Positions 1-11,278 of a stretch of 64,000 nt of DNA are shown one piece after another; the stretch's first letter is position 1, and every line of letters starts with the position of its first letter. This DNA is from Tuctoria greenei. Taxonomy: Eukaryota > Streptophyta > Magnoliopsida > Poales > Poaceae. The notes under the pieces were generated by a model that was not told where the DNA came from, searched no databases, and saw nothing but the letters and a program-made list of their open reading frames with translations. A program made the translations under genes and the position numbers. The DNA is taken from NCBI GenBank assembly GCA_036927565.1, contig JAYESD010000009.1, positions 151,550,929 to 151,614,928 on the forward strand, written 5' to 3'.

Positions 1-34
1 ATTAAATGTGCTAGATGCATCAAACGTCATGTAA
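1..34 (+). pseudogene. SirA-1 pol, C-terminal end (RNase H tail), cut by window edge
   Basis: The first 34 bases match the end of the SirA-2 pol ORF at 9838-9871 and finish with a TAA stop at 32-34. Only the last ten residues of the Copia polyprotein are present, the rest being outside the window, so coding capacity cannot be judged. The call rests on homology to the second copy. Confidence 0.85.
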
Positions 35-640
35 GTTGCCATGATCATGTAAGAATGCATATCATATAGGTCTTGCCTAACTCTCAAAGGATAGGGGTGA
101 GCAAGGGTTAGCTTGGGATGGAGGTTCTTTTGGGTTTTCCCAAGGCTTGGAGAGTGGCTCTCCCTGAAGAAGCCTTTGAAAGGTTCAAACTTGGCAAGAT
201 AGATTTACTTTTATGTCTTGCATGATGCCTGCCATATAGACTTGCACTCATATTTAAATTTCTTGCACTATAATTTGTTTGGCATTGCATACGGTAGATT
301 GTCACAAAGGGGAACCCACCTCATGAGAAAGAGACTTGTTTGAAATGCAATATCTCAACTCATATAAGGTGGAAAGAACAAAATAATAGGTTCGTTAATG
401 CCTAGAGGAACATGCTCTAAAGAGATAGAAGTCTTCATACTCTAGCTCACAAAGCATGGGCCTTACATTTTATTTGGATAATTTCCTCCCTATTTTCTTC
501 GGTGTTCCATTTGCTTTAAGGAATAGCCAAGTTATTGGCAAATTAGCATTTTTGAGGGGTAAGGGGTTGCCCAAAAAGTCCTAAGACATGTGTTTCTCTT
601 TGCTTGTTTATTTGGTCAAAGGACATATATGGGATGTTGC
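35..640 (+). other. Non-coding spacer after SirA-1 pol
   Basis: This stretch separates pol from the ORF3 leader. It is nearly identical to 9872-10480 in SirA-2. Short ORFs here on either strand show no protein similarity and are not kept as genes. No function is visible. Confidence 0.7.
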
Positions 641-644
641 TGTT

Positions 645-945
645 TTGTTCTCATCGGATTATCCGATGCCTAGGTCAATCTCTCATTGGATCAATTGGTG
701 TTCAATCTCCAAGAGTCAGTTCTGTCAAGTGTGACAAATCGACCGACGAGTTCATCCTGAAAATCATCGGTCCATCCGGTGTTCACAATTCTGGAGCTGT
801 GCCAAATTCCACCGATGCCACTTCATCCTTCAACGTCGGTCTATCCGGTCTCAACGATACCTTTTTTGAATATCCTGACTGTGGCATTCGACCGATGCAT
901 CTATCGTTCAACATTGGTCCATCCGGTGTTAAAAAGTCAGCTAGG
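645..945 (+). repeat. Array of CATCGG/CCGGTG palindromic half-sites upstream of SirA-1 ORF3
   Basis: Several copies of a motif built from ATCGG, a short spacer and ATCCGRTG occur here, for example CATCGGATTATCCGATG near 655, CATCGGTCCATCCGGTGT near 769 and a similar unit near 913. The same motif family fills the LTR U3 of this element. The array ends just before a TATTTAAAC box at 958-967. Its position suggests a cis-regulatory role for ORF3, which is inference. Confidence 0.75.
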
Positions 946-957
946 GTTTGGGACCCA

Positions 958-1394
958 CTATTTAAACGGTTGTTCGTCTTTTTCCCTTCTCTCTCCCGAT
1001 CCCGACGCCGCCACGCACCTCCGCTGCCGACCTCACTCGCCCTTGCGCCACCGCCGCCGCCGCCCTCCGGCCACTGCCGCCTGTCGTCGCCCGCCGCCTC
1101 CGGTCACCGCACCACCGCAGCACCATCGCCGCCGCCGCCACTCGCCTCCACTGCAGCCGCCGTCGCCCAAGGCCACCGCCTCCATCACCAAGTGCCGCCG
1201 CCGCTCCAACCAAGTGCCTCCGCCGCCGCTCCTGCGCCGCCGACCACCGCTCGCGCACCACCGCCGCCCAGCCACACCACCACCACCCTCAACGGTCGCC
1301 GTTTCGTTGTCGCTAGGGTTTCCGGCCGCGTCTATCTCCGTGTTGCCGTTCCGTGTGTTCGATGTCGTCGACTCCGTTCACGCGCCCGATCGCA
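958..1394 (+). promoter_or_regulatory. Putative internal promoter and 5' leader of SirA-1 ORF3
   Basis: A TATA-like CTATTTAAAC lies at 958-967. It is followed by a CT- and CCG-rich leader and by the telobox-type motif TAGGGTTT, which occurs near 942 and again near 1315. The ORF3 ATG follows at 1395. This arrangement resembles a normal grass nuclear gene promoter and 5'UTR. It is conserved at 10866-11278 in SirA-2. The CCG runs give long but low-complexity ORFs in several frames, which are not called. Promoter activity is inferred from layout only. Confidence 0.5.
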
Positions 1395-3003
1395 ATGGCT
1401 CGCGATAAGAAGAACAAGGGCAAGGCCATCGCGGAGCCGGGCGCGAAGAAGAAAAAATTGTCGAAGGAGGAGAAGAAGGCATTGATGGCCGCTCGCCCCG
1501 CCGAGGAGCGTGAGCGTGGCCGAGGGGGATCACTGAGGATCCGTGAGGCTCGTCCGAGGCAGCCTCCCGTGATCGATGAGTCTGAGGCCGAAGAAGAGTC
1601 GGAAGAGCCACTCGTCCGCCGGCACTCTGCCCGGACCCGTGGGGGTCCTCCCATGGCAGCACCACATCCGAGACCAACGGTTGCCGATCGTCGTGAGGAT
1701 AGAGAGGCCCAGAGAGCCATCTACGAGATGGACACCACCGTCCGTGTCGGTGAAGGTGTCCGTTTGGCTGACTACCGGAAGATGAAGGCCAAGCAGCTCT
1801 GCAGACTCAGGTGGAGTGTGCTGCTTGAGGAATGGTACCCGCAGCCCAGAGAAGCCCTTGTGGACAGCCGTTTCTGGACTATGACGCAGGCGTCCCTCTA
1901 CGAGACCTACAGACGCCGAGGCCACAAGTTGTTACAGGACAACTTTCTGGACTGGGATCAGCTCGCTCTGGCTGCCGAGACGGAGATTCGCCCATACTTT
2001 GAGAGGTACAGAGGTTTGGTGCAGCTGATGTCCTATGAGAGGAGTGCCTATGTGGAGGACTGGGTCCGCGTCTTCAACGCCACCCTCTACGTCTCTGAGG
2101 GCATAAGATCGATTGATTTCATGTTCATGGGACAACACTACCACTTGACGAGGCAGACACTGGCACAGCTGCTGAGAGTGGACCTGCACGACACTTGCGT
2201 GCATGAGAGGGTATATGGTCAGGCAGACCCGCCGAGGAGGCCGCTCACTGGAGGAGTGGCACCACCACTGGAGGAGATCCGTTCCCTGTTTGGTCCTACC
2301 TTCTCTCCAGACCAGCCGAGGGTACCGTCCTTGTTGACACCAGCTGCGCGCACAGTGCACCTCGCCTTGCGCCGCACACTCCTGCTGAGGTTCGGTTACC
2401 TAGAGGGGTTCACTAGTCTGCAGCAGACCCTCCTGTTCTACATCATGAACGGGATGGAGTTTGATATAGTGGACGTCCTCATATGCGAGATGGAGGATGT
2501 GATCATTGACAGAGTGGGGATGATGAGGCAGCTCGTGTATGGACACTGGATCAGCTATCTGCTCTCCATGATGGTCCCTGAGGAGTCTGTCGTGCCTGAC
2601 CGTCTCACTGACGAGAGTGTCACACAGTTCGGTCACTACCGTGCCCCAGCTCCTGGAGACCGCCGTCTTGGCCGTCCAGTCGAGTGTCAGGTCTGAGCTC
2701 GGCTATCTGAGGAGGACTGGTCTGATCTGGAGAAGGAGGATGAGAGGCTGGCTGAGGCAGAGGCTCAGGGTGAGGACTTACAGCACATTTGGTCTGAGAG
2801 CGACACCGACGACAGTGTCGAGGAGTACTTTCCACCTCCACCCTCACCCAAGCAGCACGACGCGGAGGTTGGAGGCTCTACAGTGCAACCACCTACTCCA
2901 CCTCCCGTCACTGAGGCACAGGTCACTCAGCCGTCAGAGCTCACTTCGCTCCTCCAGCAGATGGTTGAGCAGCATCGCTTGGACCGGCTTGCAGCTGAGC
3001 AGG
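1395..3003 (+). pseudogene. SirA-1 ORF3 (Sirevirus third ORF), 5' part, interrupted by SirA-2
   Basis: The chosen start is the ATG at 1395, where the basic N-terminus MARDKKNKGK begins; the copy at 11279 starts identically. The product has a Lys/Arg/Glu-rich N-terminal third, then a folded-looking middle region with the plant-transposon-protein type of composition (roughly residues 130-430). No signal peptide or hydrophobic membrane segment is visible. An in-frame TGA at 2694-2696 breaks it, and the frame then continues to the SirA-2 insertion at 3003. After removal of SirA-2 and one GCAGG copy the frame resumes at 15256 and ends at 15800. Such ORFs are often labelled env-like in Sireviruses; that label is not supported by anything visible here. 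Confidence 0.8.
2999..3003. repeat. Target-site duplication of SirA-2, left copy (GCAGG)
   Basis: GCAGG directly precedes the 5' LTR and recurs directly after the 3' LTR at 15251-15255. Five bases is the normal Copia duplication length. It proves that SirA-2 integrated into SirA-1 ORF3. Confidence 0.95.
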
Positions 3004-3335
3004 TGAAAGCATCTAGGCCCCCATGAGGTATGGTTTTCGTGATTAATGACAACCATTGGATTTTACTAATGAATTTGTGAATGCAAGGTCCCCATAATCA
3101 CTCAATCAAATGAAATCAATATGTCATTGGAGACCCATATTCAATCAATGTATGAGATCAAATCAATGATATGAAGACAAGAAGTGAAAGCTCTTATGTC
3201 AAAGTCACTCAACCAAAATTGATGACACTTAATGCTTTACAATCATCAGAAATATACTTTCAACAAAGTATAAGAGTTCATTTGAGCAAGACACAAAAGA
3301 ATCACTTAGAAACAACTCGAAGCAAACAAAATCAA

Positions 3336-3715
3336 CTCACCGGATCAACCGATGATACCTCAGAACAAAACATCGGTCGAGTTGGTTCAGCTGAAGAAGA
3401 AGACATCAGAACAAAGCACTCACCGGATCATCCGATGTGAATGGCTCATCTACATCGGTCCATCAGTACAGTTTGCAATATCATTGGACCAAGTGTAGCA
3501 CCGGATCATCCGATGTACAGAAATATACACATCGATCAATCACTCCAGTAAGCATCAAGTTTGAGTCAATTCTGGAGGAAGAGCCACCGGATCATCTGAT
3601 GAGAAGACAGGAGCAACATCAGTCTAACAACGGTCATATCTGACATAATGACGTCAGCTAAAGTAAACTTGACCGATGATAACTAAAGGGGAGACATCGG
3701 ATCATCCGGTGTTCA
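3336..3715 (+). repeat. Palindrome array in SirA-2 5' LTR U3
   Basis: Repeated units such as ACCGGATCATCCGATGT occur, with the core CGGAT-C-ATCCG, plus half-site variants like ACATCGGTC. The array lies immediately upstream of the LTR TATA box. The equivalent arrays are at about 14175-14552 and 16548-16910. Palindromic cis-regions are known for Sirevirus LTRs; this is the version in this family. Confidence 0.85.
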
Positions 3716-3766
3716 CAGTAAAGTTCTGTCAGCCTACTTTTCCAACGGCTATTTCGGAGAGGTAGC

Positions 3767-3774
3767 TATAAATA
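3767..3774 (+). promoter_or_regulatory. TATA box of SirA-2 5' LTR promoter
   Basis: TATAAATA occurs just downstream of the palindrome array and in the same position in the other two SirA LTRs (14604-14611 and 16966-16973). Transcription would start roughly 30 bases downstream. Confidence 0.75.
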
Positions 3775-4416
3775 CCCCCTAATCCTGTCATTTCGCCAAG
3801 TCTTGATCACCACACACTATCAACACATCCACAAGCATTCAAGACCAAGAGCAATCACTTCCACACCATTTCGATCACCTATACACCAAGAGTTAGGCTA
3901 GAACTAGCTAGGGAGAGAGCTTGTGTGCCTCCATTCTGGGTGAGTGGACTCTCTAGGATAGTGAGAGCCTCAAGGGAGTGCCCTTGGTGTTTGTAATTGT
4001 AAGGAGACTTCCGGAGCTTGCCAAGGCGTTTGTGGAAGCCCGGAGGGTCGAAGTTGTACAAGGCTTGAGCTCCACCTTGCCGAGGTTGGCAAACGGAGAG
4101 GAATAGTGAAGATCCCTCGTCTCGGTGACTTGGGTGTGGCAAAACCCTTTGGTGGGTGCCACAACGTGGATGTAGGAAGATCTTGACGATCTTGCCGAAC
4201 CACGGGATAAATCCTCGTGTCTCCTCGGGAGTTTGCATCCTCCTCCTTTTCCCTTACGTTTATGCAATTTACATTCCGCAAAGTTCCTATTTACTTGAAT
4301 TCATAGATAGTTTGCGTAGGGAATTGGGCTTTTAGGAATTAAGTTTTATTGCTTAGATTTTTTTAAAAGAAGCCTAATTCACCCCCCCCCCCCCCCTTGG
4401 GCATTCGATCCTTACA

Positions 4417-4434
4417 ATTGGTATCAGAGCAAGG
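4417..4434 (+). other. Primer-binding site of SirA-2
   Basis: ATTGGTATCAGAGCAAGG directly follows the 5' LTR. TGGTATCAGAGC is the usual initiator-methionine tRNA complement in plant Copia elements, so it primes minus-strand DNA synthesis. Confidence 0.93.
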
Positions 4435-4476
4435 TTGCTCATAGGATCATTCTAGCTTCACCGCTAGAGAGCTAAA

Positions 4477-6657
4477 ATGGCCAAGGTTGGGGGTTCGGTT
4501 CCTATCTTCGAGGGCAAGAACTTTGCCTATTGGAAAGCACGCATGCGCGCTTATCTAGAGGCTATTGCTCCCGAAGTATGGGAAGCGACCCACGCGGGGT
4601 TTGGAGAACATAATTATGTTGGTGATCAAATTAAATGGGATGCCAAAGCTAGGAATGCAATCTATGAATGTATTAGTCAAGATGTGTTTGCTAGAATTGC
4701 TAGTAAAGAAAAAGCTTGTGAAATTTGGGCTTGCTTAATAGAAATTCATGAGGGCTCTTCTCGTGTCAAGGAATTAAAATATCACATGCTTAAAGCCAAA
4801 TATGATGAATTTAAGATGCTTCCTCATGAAAATGTCAATGAAATATTTTCTCGCTTAAATGTGCTTATTGAAGAAATCAATGCTCTTGACATTGCTTCTC
4901 TTGGCAAGGGACTCATCAACCGCAAGATTCTTATGCTCCTTCCCAAGCCAAAGTACAACATCATCAACTCCATGCTCCAAAAAGAGTCTCTTGACCACAT
5001 TGAAGTTTCGGATCTCATTGGAGAAATTCACGCTCATGAGATGAGTGTGCTTGGGATGATGGAGCAATCATCTTCAAAAATAATTGCTCTTAAGGCCTCC
5101 ACCAAGAAAACAAGCCTCAAGAAGAAGAAGGTGGTTGAGCCTAGCTCAAGTGAAGAAGAGCAAGCATCAAGTGAAGATGATGATGATGAGCTTGCATTGA
5201 TGATGAGAAAGTTCTCACGCTTGAACTCCAAGATTACCAAGAAGGGATACACCTTTGATCCAAAGAAGAAAGCGTTTATACCAAGGAGAGATGATCACAA
5301 GACTTGCTACAATTGTGGTGATCAAGGCCACATCTCCTATGATTGTCCAAAACCGGACAAAGGAAGAGAGAACCACAAGAGCAAGCATCGCAAGCTTGAA
5401 GAAAGTGATGATGATGAAGAAGAGGCCAAACCCAAATCAAGATCCTTTGGGAAGAAGAAGAATGACAAGGGCAAGAAGACAAGACTCTTCCCAAAGAAGA
5501 GAAATGGCCCACAAAAGGTGTTCATGTGTGAGGCAAATGAATGGGTCACCGACGAAGAAACAAGTGATGAAGACAGTGAAGCGGAAGAAGAAATCTTGGC
5601 CGGCCTCGCCATTGCCAACAATGATGACTCACCTCTTCATCCACCGCCCATGTGCCTCATGGCGAAAGGTAACACCAAGGTATGTGACGACTCTAGCGAT
5701 GATGAGCTTTCCCCCGATGATTTAACTTCTTTAATAAATGAATATTACACTATCATTAAGAGGGAAAAGAGTAAGGTTAAGGCTCTTGAAGGAACTCGTG
5801 CTAAGCTTGAGAGTGCTAACCTTGATTTGCTTGACAAGTATGAAATCATACTCAAAGAGCATTACACGCTCAAATCCCATGTCAAGCAAGTTGAGGAGGA
5901 TAAGGCTCAAATCAATCTAGATCATCATGAGCTTGACTTATCCCACCAAGCACTCTTGGGAAAGCACAATGAGTTAATCCAAGAGCATCAAACACTTAAC
6001 CTTGCTTATGAAGTGCTTGATCAAGAGTTAAAAACTATGAAGAAACAAACTCTTAATGATAAGATATCCATTACTTATCATGCCACTAATGCTTTGCACA
6101 AGTCTTTGCCTTTGAAAGAAAACACTAGGGAGAAGGACTTGTTGGAATAAATTGAGAGTCTCCGCACTAGTGTGGCTAGACTATCAAAAGGAGAAGTCAA
6201 GCACAAGGAAATCCTCTTCCAACAAGCAAAGGCCTTCAACAAGAGAGGACTTGGATCCTTCCCGGTGCCTAACAAAGGAAAGGTGCCCTCACCGGAGCTA
6301 AGAACAAGCTTCATCAAGGAAGTTGGTTCTTATTGCCAACATTGTGAGGTCACCGGTCACCACACAAGGGAGTGTCCTCTTCCTAACCGACCTTCTCCAA
6401 AATTGCCTACTAACTACAAATCTACTTTCAATGACCATTATTATCTCTTGAGTAAAGTACATGGCAAGGTGAAGGCAAGGTTCATTGGCAAAGACATGAA
6501 GGGCATGAAGGGGAAGCTCCCCAAGCAACTTTGGGACCCAAAAACACTTGTATCACACATACAAGGACCTAAGTTGGCTTGGGTGGCTAAATTCAAAATT
6601 GAATTCATGTGTGTAGGTGAACTACAAAGCCGGAGGAAAGCACTGGGTACTCGATAG
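4477..6657 (+). pseudogene. SirA-2 gag polyprotein with an internal stop
   Basis: The ATG at 4477 starts a capsid/nucleocapsid protein. The N-terminal part is of the Copia gag (UBN2) type. Lys- and Glu/Asp-rich stretches follow, then a CCHC zinc knuckle (CYNCGDQGHISYDC) near residue 275 that binds the genomic RNA. A long Leu/Lys/Glu coiled-coil region lies near residues 420-550, a Sirevirus trait. A TAA at 6148-6150 stops it after 557 residues. The same frame then stays open to 6655-6657 and encodes a second knuckle (CQHCEVTGHHTREC). The TAA is more likely a mutation than a programmed stop, because SirB gag is interrupted at a different place. Pol lies in the +1 frame relative to gag. Confidence 0.88.
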
Positions 6658-9600
6658 CGGGTGCACTCAACATATGACCGGCAATGATGGTATGTTCACC
6701 ACCATAGAAAACCCCGGCAATCATGAACAAGTCACCTTTGGTGATAACTCTAAGGGAAAGGTAATTGGGTTAGGTAAAATTGCTATTTCAAATGATTTAT
6801 CCATTTCCAATGTTTTGTACGTTAAGTCACTTAATTTCAATTTACTTTCTATTGCACAACTATGTGATCTTGGACTAACATGCACATTTAGCAAAAATGA
6901 TGTTGTTGTGAGCAGTGAAACAAGTCAAGACATAGTCTTCAAAGGATTTCAGCATGGACATCTCTACCTAGTGGACTTCTCCAATAAGAATGCTAGCTTG
7001 ACCACTTGCCTTTTCACTAAGACAAGCTTGGGTTGGCTATGGCATCGACGCATAGCGCACATTGGAATGAGCAAACTCAAGAAGTCATTCAAGCTTGGGA
7101 TGGTGACCGGCGTGAAGGATGTCACATTTGAGAAGAACGAGCTTTGTAACGCTTGTCAAGCCGGGAAGCAAGTTGCTTCACACCACCCAACGAAGACAAT
7201 GGTGTCAACCTCCAAGCCACTTGAACTACTTCACATGGACCTCTTCAGACCATCCACATATCAAAGTCTTGGCGGTAACCTCTACTGTCTTGTTATTGTT
7301 GATGACTACTCTCGCTATGCTTGGACTTTGTTTCTAGGTGACAAGAGTGAAACTCCGGAAGTGTTCAAGACCTTCGCCAACCGCGCTCAAAGGTAATTTC
7401 AACTTCCCATCATCAAGGTCCGGAGTGACAACGGCACCGAATTCAAGAACTACAACATTGGGGAGTGGTGTGACTGTGAAGGTGTGAAGCATGAATTTTC
7501 GGCCACATACACCCCTCAACAAAACGGTGTCATTGAAAGGAAGAACAAGACACTCATCACTCTTTCGAGAGCAATGCTTGATGACTACGGCACGTCGGAG
7601 AAGTTTTGGGCCGAAGCAATCAACACGGCGTGCCATGCCGCAAATAGGGTCTACCTCCATAGACTACTTCAAAAGACCCCGTACGAGCTTCTCATTGGGA
7701 GAAAGCCCAACATCTCCTACTTTCGAGTCTTTGGGTGCAAGTGCTACATCTACTGCAAGAAAAGGCTCAGTAAGTTTGAAAGTGGATGTGATGTTGGTAT
7801 ATTTCTTGGTTATGCATCAAACTCAAAAGCATATCGAGTATTCAACCAAACCTCCGATTTAGTTGAGGAAAGTTGTGATGTTGAGTTTGATGAATCTAAT
7901 GGCTCCCAAGAGGAGAGTTTTGGTCATGATGAAATAGATGATGAGCCTCTACGAGAAGCCATGAAGAACATGACCATTGGAGATGTAAAGCCTAAAGTTG
8001 AGGAGAGCCATGATCAAGGGGGATCTTCAAGTTCCAACAACAACACCTCCATGGCGCCTCAAGTTGACAAAGAAGAGAAGGATGATCCATTGCCGACTCA
8101 AGACTCACAAGCACAACAACATCAAGAAGAAGAAGAAGTCCATGATCAAGTCCAACCACAAGAGGAGCAACATGCATCACCTTCGCCAAGTGCTTCACAA
8201 CCACTTATGAGGCATGGACGCATCTCCAAGGCGCATCCGATGGACCAAATCATTGGAAGTCCATCAAGGGGTGTAAGTACATGTTCTCGCCATTTCGCTT
8301 CATTTTGTGAGCCCTACTCGTTTGTTTCATGTGTAAAACCCACTCATATTGAGGAAGCACTCCAAGACCCAAATTGGGTGATGGCCATGCAAGAAGAACT
8401 CAATAACTTCATCCGCAATGAAGTTTGGGTGTTGGAGGAGCGACCCAAGGACAAGAACGTCATTGGAACAAAGTGGGTGTACCACAACAAACAAGACGAA
8501 AATGGCGTTGTGGTCCGCAACAAGGCAAGACTTGTGGCCAAGTGGTTCTCGCAAGTTGAAGGTCTAGACTTTGGGGAGACATTTGCCCCGGTCGCCCGGC
8601 TTGAAGCCATCCGTATACTCCTTGCTTTTGCTTCACATCATAATATTAGACTTTATCAAATGGATGTGAAAAGTGCCTTTCTTAATGGTTACATTAACGA
8701 GCTTGTTTATGTTGAACAACCTCCCGGGTTTGAAGATACGAGGAATCCTAATCATGTGTATAGGTTGCACAAGGCGCTCTACAGGCTCAAGCAAGCACCT
8801 AGGGCGTGGTATGAACGACTACGGGATTTCCTTATCATGCATGGATTCAAGATCGGGAGGGTGGATACTACACTCTTCACCAAAGACATCAACAGAGATT
8901 TGTTTATTTGTCAAATTTATGTTGATGATATTATTTTTGTTTCAACTAACGAAGCTCTTAGCCATGAGTTTGGCAAAATGATGTATAGGGAATTTGAGAT
9001 TTCAATGATTGGAGAGCTCAACTTCTTCCTTGGATTCCAAATCAAGCAACTTCAAGAGGGGACCTTCGTCTATCAAGAGAAGTACACCAAGGACCTCTTG
9101 AAGAAATTTGAGATGGGAGATTGTAGATCAAGAAGCACTCCAATGGCAACAAATTGTCATCTCGACGCGGATAAGGATGGTAAACCTATTGATCAATCTA
9201 ACTACCGTTCTATGATTGGTTCATTGCTTTACCTTACCGCATCTAGGCCCGATATCATGTTTAGTGTATGCTTGTGTGCTCGCTTTCAAGCGGCACCTAA
9301 AGAATCGCATCGAAAGGCGGTCTTTAGGATACTTCGGTATCTTAAGCATACTCCTAGTGTGGGCTTGTGGTACCCTAAAGGTGCAAAATTCCATCTCTTG
9401 GGATACTCGAATTCGGACTTTGCCGGATGCCGCGTGGATCGCAAGAGTACCTCCGGTGGGTGCCACTTGCTTGGGCGTTCCCTAGTTTCTTGGTCTAGCA
9501 AAGGGCAAAATTCTGTCGCCTTGTCCACGGCGGAAGTGGAATATATAGCGGCCGGTGCATGTTGTGCCCAAATTATTTATATGAAGCAAACCCTTTTGGA

Positions 9601-9871
9601 CTTTGGTATTAAACTTGGTTGTGTGCCTCTCCTTTGTGACAATGAAAGTGCGGTTAAGATAGCTAAAAACCCCGTTCAACACTCCCGCACTAAGCACATT
9701 GATATTCGCCATCATTTCTTAAGGGACCATGAACCTAAGGGAGACATCTCATTGCGAGGTGTTAGGTCCGAAGAACAATTGGCGGATATCTTCACTAAAC
9801 CACTTGATGAGAAAACTTTTTCTAGGCTAAGAAGTGAATTAAATGTGCTAGATGCATCAAACGTCATGTAA
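6617..9871 (+). pseudogene. SirA-2 pol (protease, integrase, RT, RNase H), one premature stop
   Basis: The frame opens right after a TAG at 6614-6616. Domains in order: aspartic protease (LDSGC), GAG-pre-integrase and the H/C zinc region (WHRRIAHIG, then CNACQAGK), integrase core with the DNG near 7427, RVT_2 reverse transcriptase with YVDDIIF near 8920, and RNase H with ALSTAEVEYIAA near 9520, ending at TAA 9869-9871. A TAA at 7394-7396 falls inside the integrase core, so full-length pol is not made without suppression. The remaining two thirds are open. This order and the RT motif class it as Copia. Confidence 0.92.
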
Positions 9872-10480
9872 GTTGCCATGATCATGTAAGAATGCATATC
9901 ATATAGGTCTTGCCTAACTCTCAAAGGATAGGGGTGAGCAAGGGTTAGCTTGGGATGGAGGTTCTTTTGGGTTTTCCCAAGGCTTGGAGAGTGGCTCTCC
10001 CTGAAGAAGCCTTTGAAAAGTTCAAACTTGGCAAGATAGATTTACTTTATGTCTTGCATGATGCCTGCCATATAGACTTGCACTCATATTTAAATTTATT
10101 GCACTATAATTTGTTTGGCACTGCATACGGTAGATTGTCACAAAGGGGAACCCACCTCATGAGAAAGAGACTTGCTTGAAATGCAATATCTCAACTCACA
10201 TAAGGTGGAAAGAACAAAATTTTAGGTGCGTTAATGCCTATAGGAACATGCTTTAAAGAGATAGAAGTCTTCATACTCTAGCTCACAAAGCATGGGCCTT
10301 ACATTTTATTTGGATGATTTCCTTCCCGTTTTCTCAGTGTTCCATTTGCTTTAAGGCCTAGCCAAGTTATTGGCATATTAGTATCTTTGAGGGGTAAGGG
10401 GTTGCCCAAAAAGTCCTAAGACATGTGTTTCTCATTGTTTGTTTGATTTGGTCAAAGGACATATATGGGATGTTGTTGTT
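9872..10480 (+). other. Non-coding spacer after SirA-2 pol
   Basis: It is nearly identical to 35-640 in SirA-1. No coding or structural signal is seen apart from that homology. Confidence 0.7.
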
Positions 10481-10484
10481 TAGT

Positions 10485-10850
10485 AGTCATCGGATTATCA
10501 GATGCTTAGGTCAGTCCTTCATCGCATCAGTTGGTGTTCAAAAGCCAAGGGCCAGTTCAGTCAGTATCTCAAATCCTTCGACGAGTTCATCCTGAAAAGC
10601 ATCGGTCCATCCGGTGTTCACTCTTCTGGAACTGTGCCAAATTCCACCAATGCTACTTCCTCCCACGTCGGACCATCCGGTGTCAACATTCCATTTTTGA
10701 ATACCCTTATTGTGCCATTCGACCGATGCTCCCATCCTTCAACGTCGGTCCATCCGGTGTCAACGGTACCTTTTTTAATATCCTTACTGTGGCATTCGAC
10801 CGATGCCTCTACCTTTCAACATCGGTCCATCCGGTGTTAAATTTACGGTT
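10485..10850 (+). repeat. Palindromic half-site array upstream of SirA-2 ORF3
   Basis: It matches 645-945 of SirA-1: CATCGGATTATCAGATG, then several CATCGGTCCATCCGGTGT-type units at about 10600, 10670, 10745 and 10820. It again ends next to a TATTTAAAC box at 10866-10875, a telobox-type AGGGTTT and a CCG-rich leader, which together form the putative ORF3 promoter of this copy. Confidence 0.72.
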
Positions 10851-11278
10851 AGGGTTTGGGACCCACTATTTAAACGCTGTCTCGCGTCCGCCGGTTTCTC
10901 TCTCCCGATCCCGTCGCCAAATCACACCGCCGTTGTTCTCTCACTTGCGCCACCGTCGCCTCCGGTCACCGCCCTCCCGCAACCACCACCGACTGTCGCC
11001 GCCGTCGCCGACCTCCGGCCGCCGCCGCCCTCCAGTCGTTGTCGCCGCCATCCTCCAGCGCCGCCACCGCTTTCTCCACCGCAGCCGCCGCCGCCGCTCC
11101 ACCCAAGCGCCGCCGCCGCCGCTCCTGCGCCGCCGACCACCGCTCGTGCACCACCGCCGCCCAGCCACACCACCACCACCCTCTGCGTCGTTGGTGCCAC
11201 CCTCAATGGTCGCCGTTTCGTCGTTGCTAGGGTTGCCTGCCGTGATCGTTCTTCATTCTCGTGCATCACCCGATCGCA

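Larger units (their letters stand above)
1..3003 (+). mobile_element. SirA-1, left part: 3' portion of a Sirevirus-like Copia retrotransposon
   Basis: This segment runs from the last codons of pol through the ORF3 leader into ORF3, where it breaks off at 3003. It aligns throughout with 9838-12892 of SirA-2, so both copies belong to one family. The 5' LTR, gag and most of pol lie left of the window. The break is the insertion point of SirA-2: the flank ends GCAGG and the same five bases follow the SirA-2 3' LTR at 15251. The rest of SirA-1 is at 15251-17610. Confidence 0.93.
3004..4416 (+). repeat. SirA-2 5' LTR
   Basis: It runs from TGAAAGCATC to the TTACA just before the primer-binding site. 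U3 holds an array of CCGGATCATCCGATG palindromes at about 3336-3715. A TATAAATA box follows at 3767-3774, then R/U5, ending in a C-rich tract and TTGGGCATTCGATCCTTACA. Minus-strand ORFs at 3879-4281 recur in all three SirA LTRs and are read as incidental. Confidence 0.95.

Noticed and set aside
604..1485. Long ORFs on both strands in the CCG-rich leader (also 779-1408, 962-1275, 10531-11416)
   Set aside because: They are simple-sequence Pro/Arg/Gly translations of a CCG repeat, open in several frames at once, and not conserved as protein between the two copies.
3879..4281. Minus-strand ORFs of about 100-130 codons in the LTR, repeated at 14716-15118 and 17078-17479
   Set aside because: They recur only because the LTR recurs. 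They lie antisense to U5/leader and have no recognisable domain.
6148..6150. Programmed stop codon within gag (readthrough site)
   Set aside because: SirB gag is interrupted at a different position relative to its zinc knuckle, so independent nonsense mutations are more likely.
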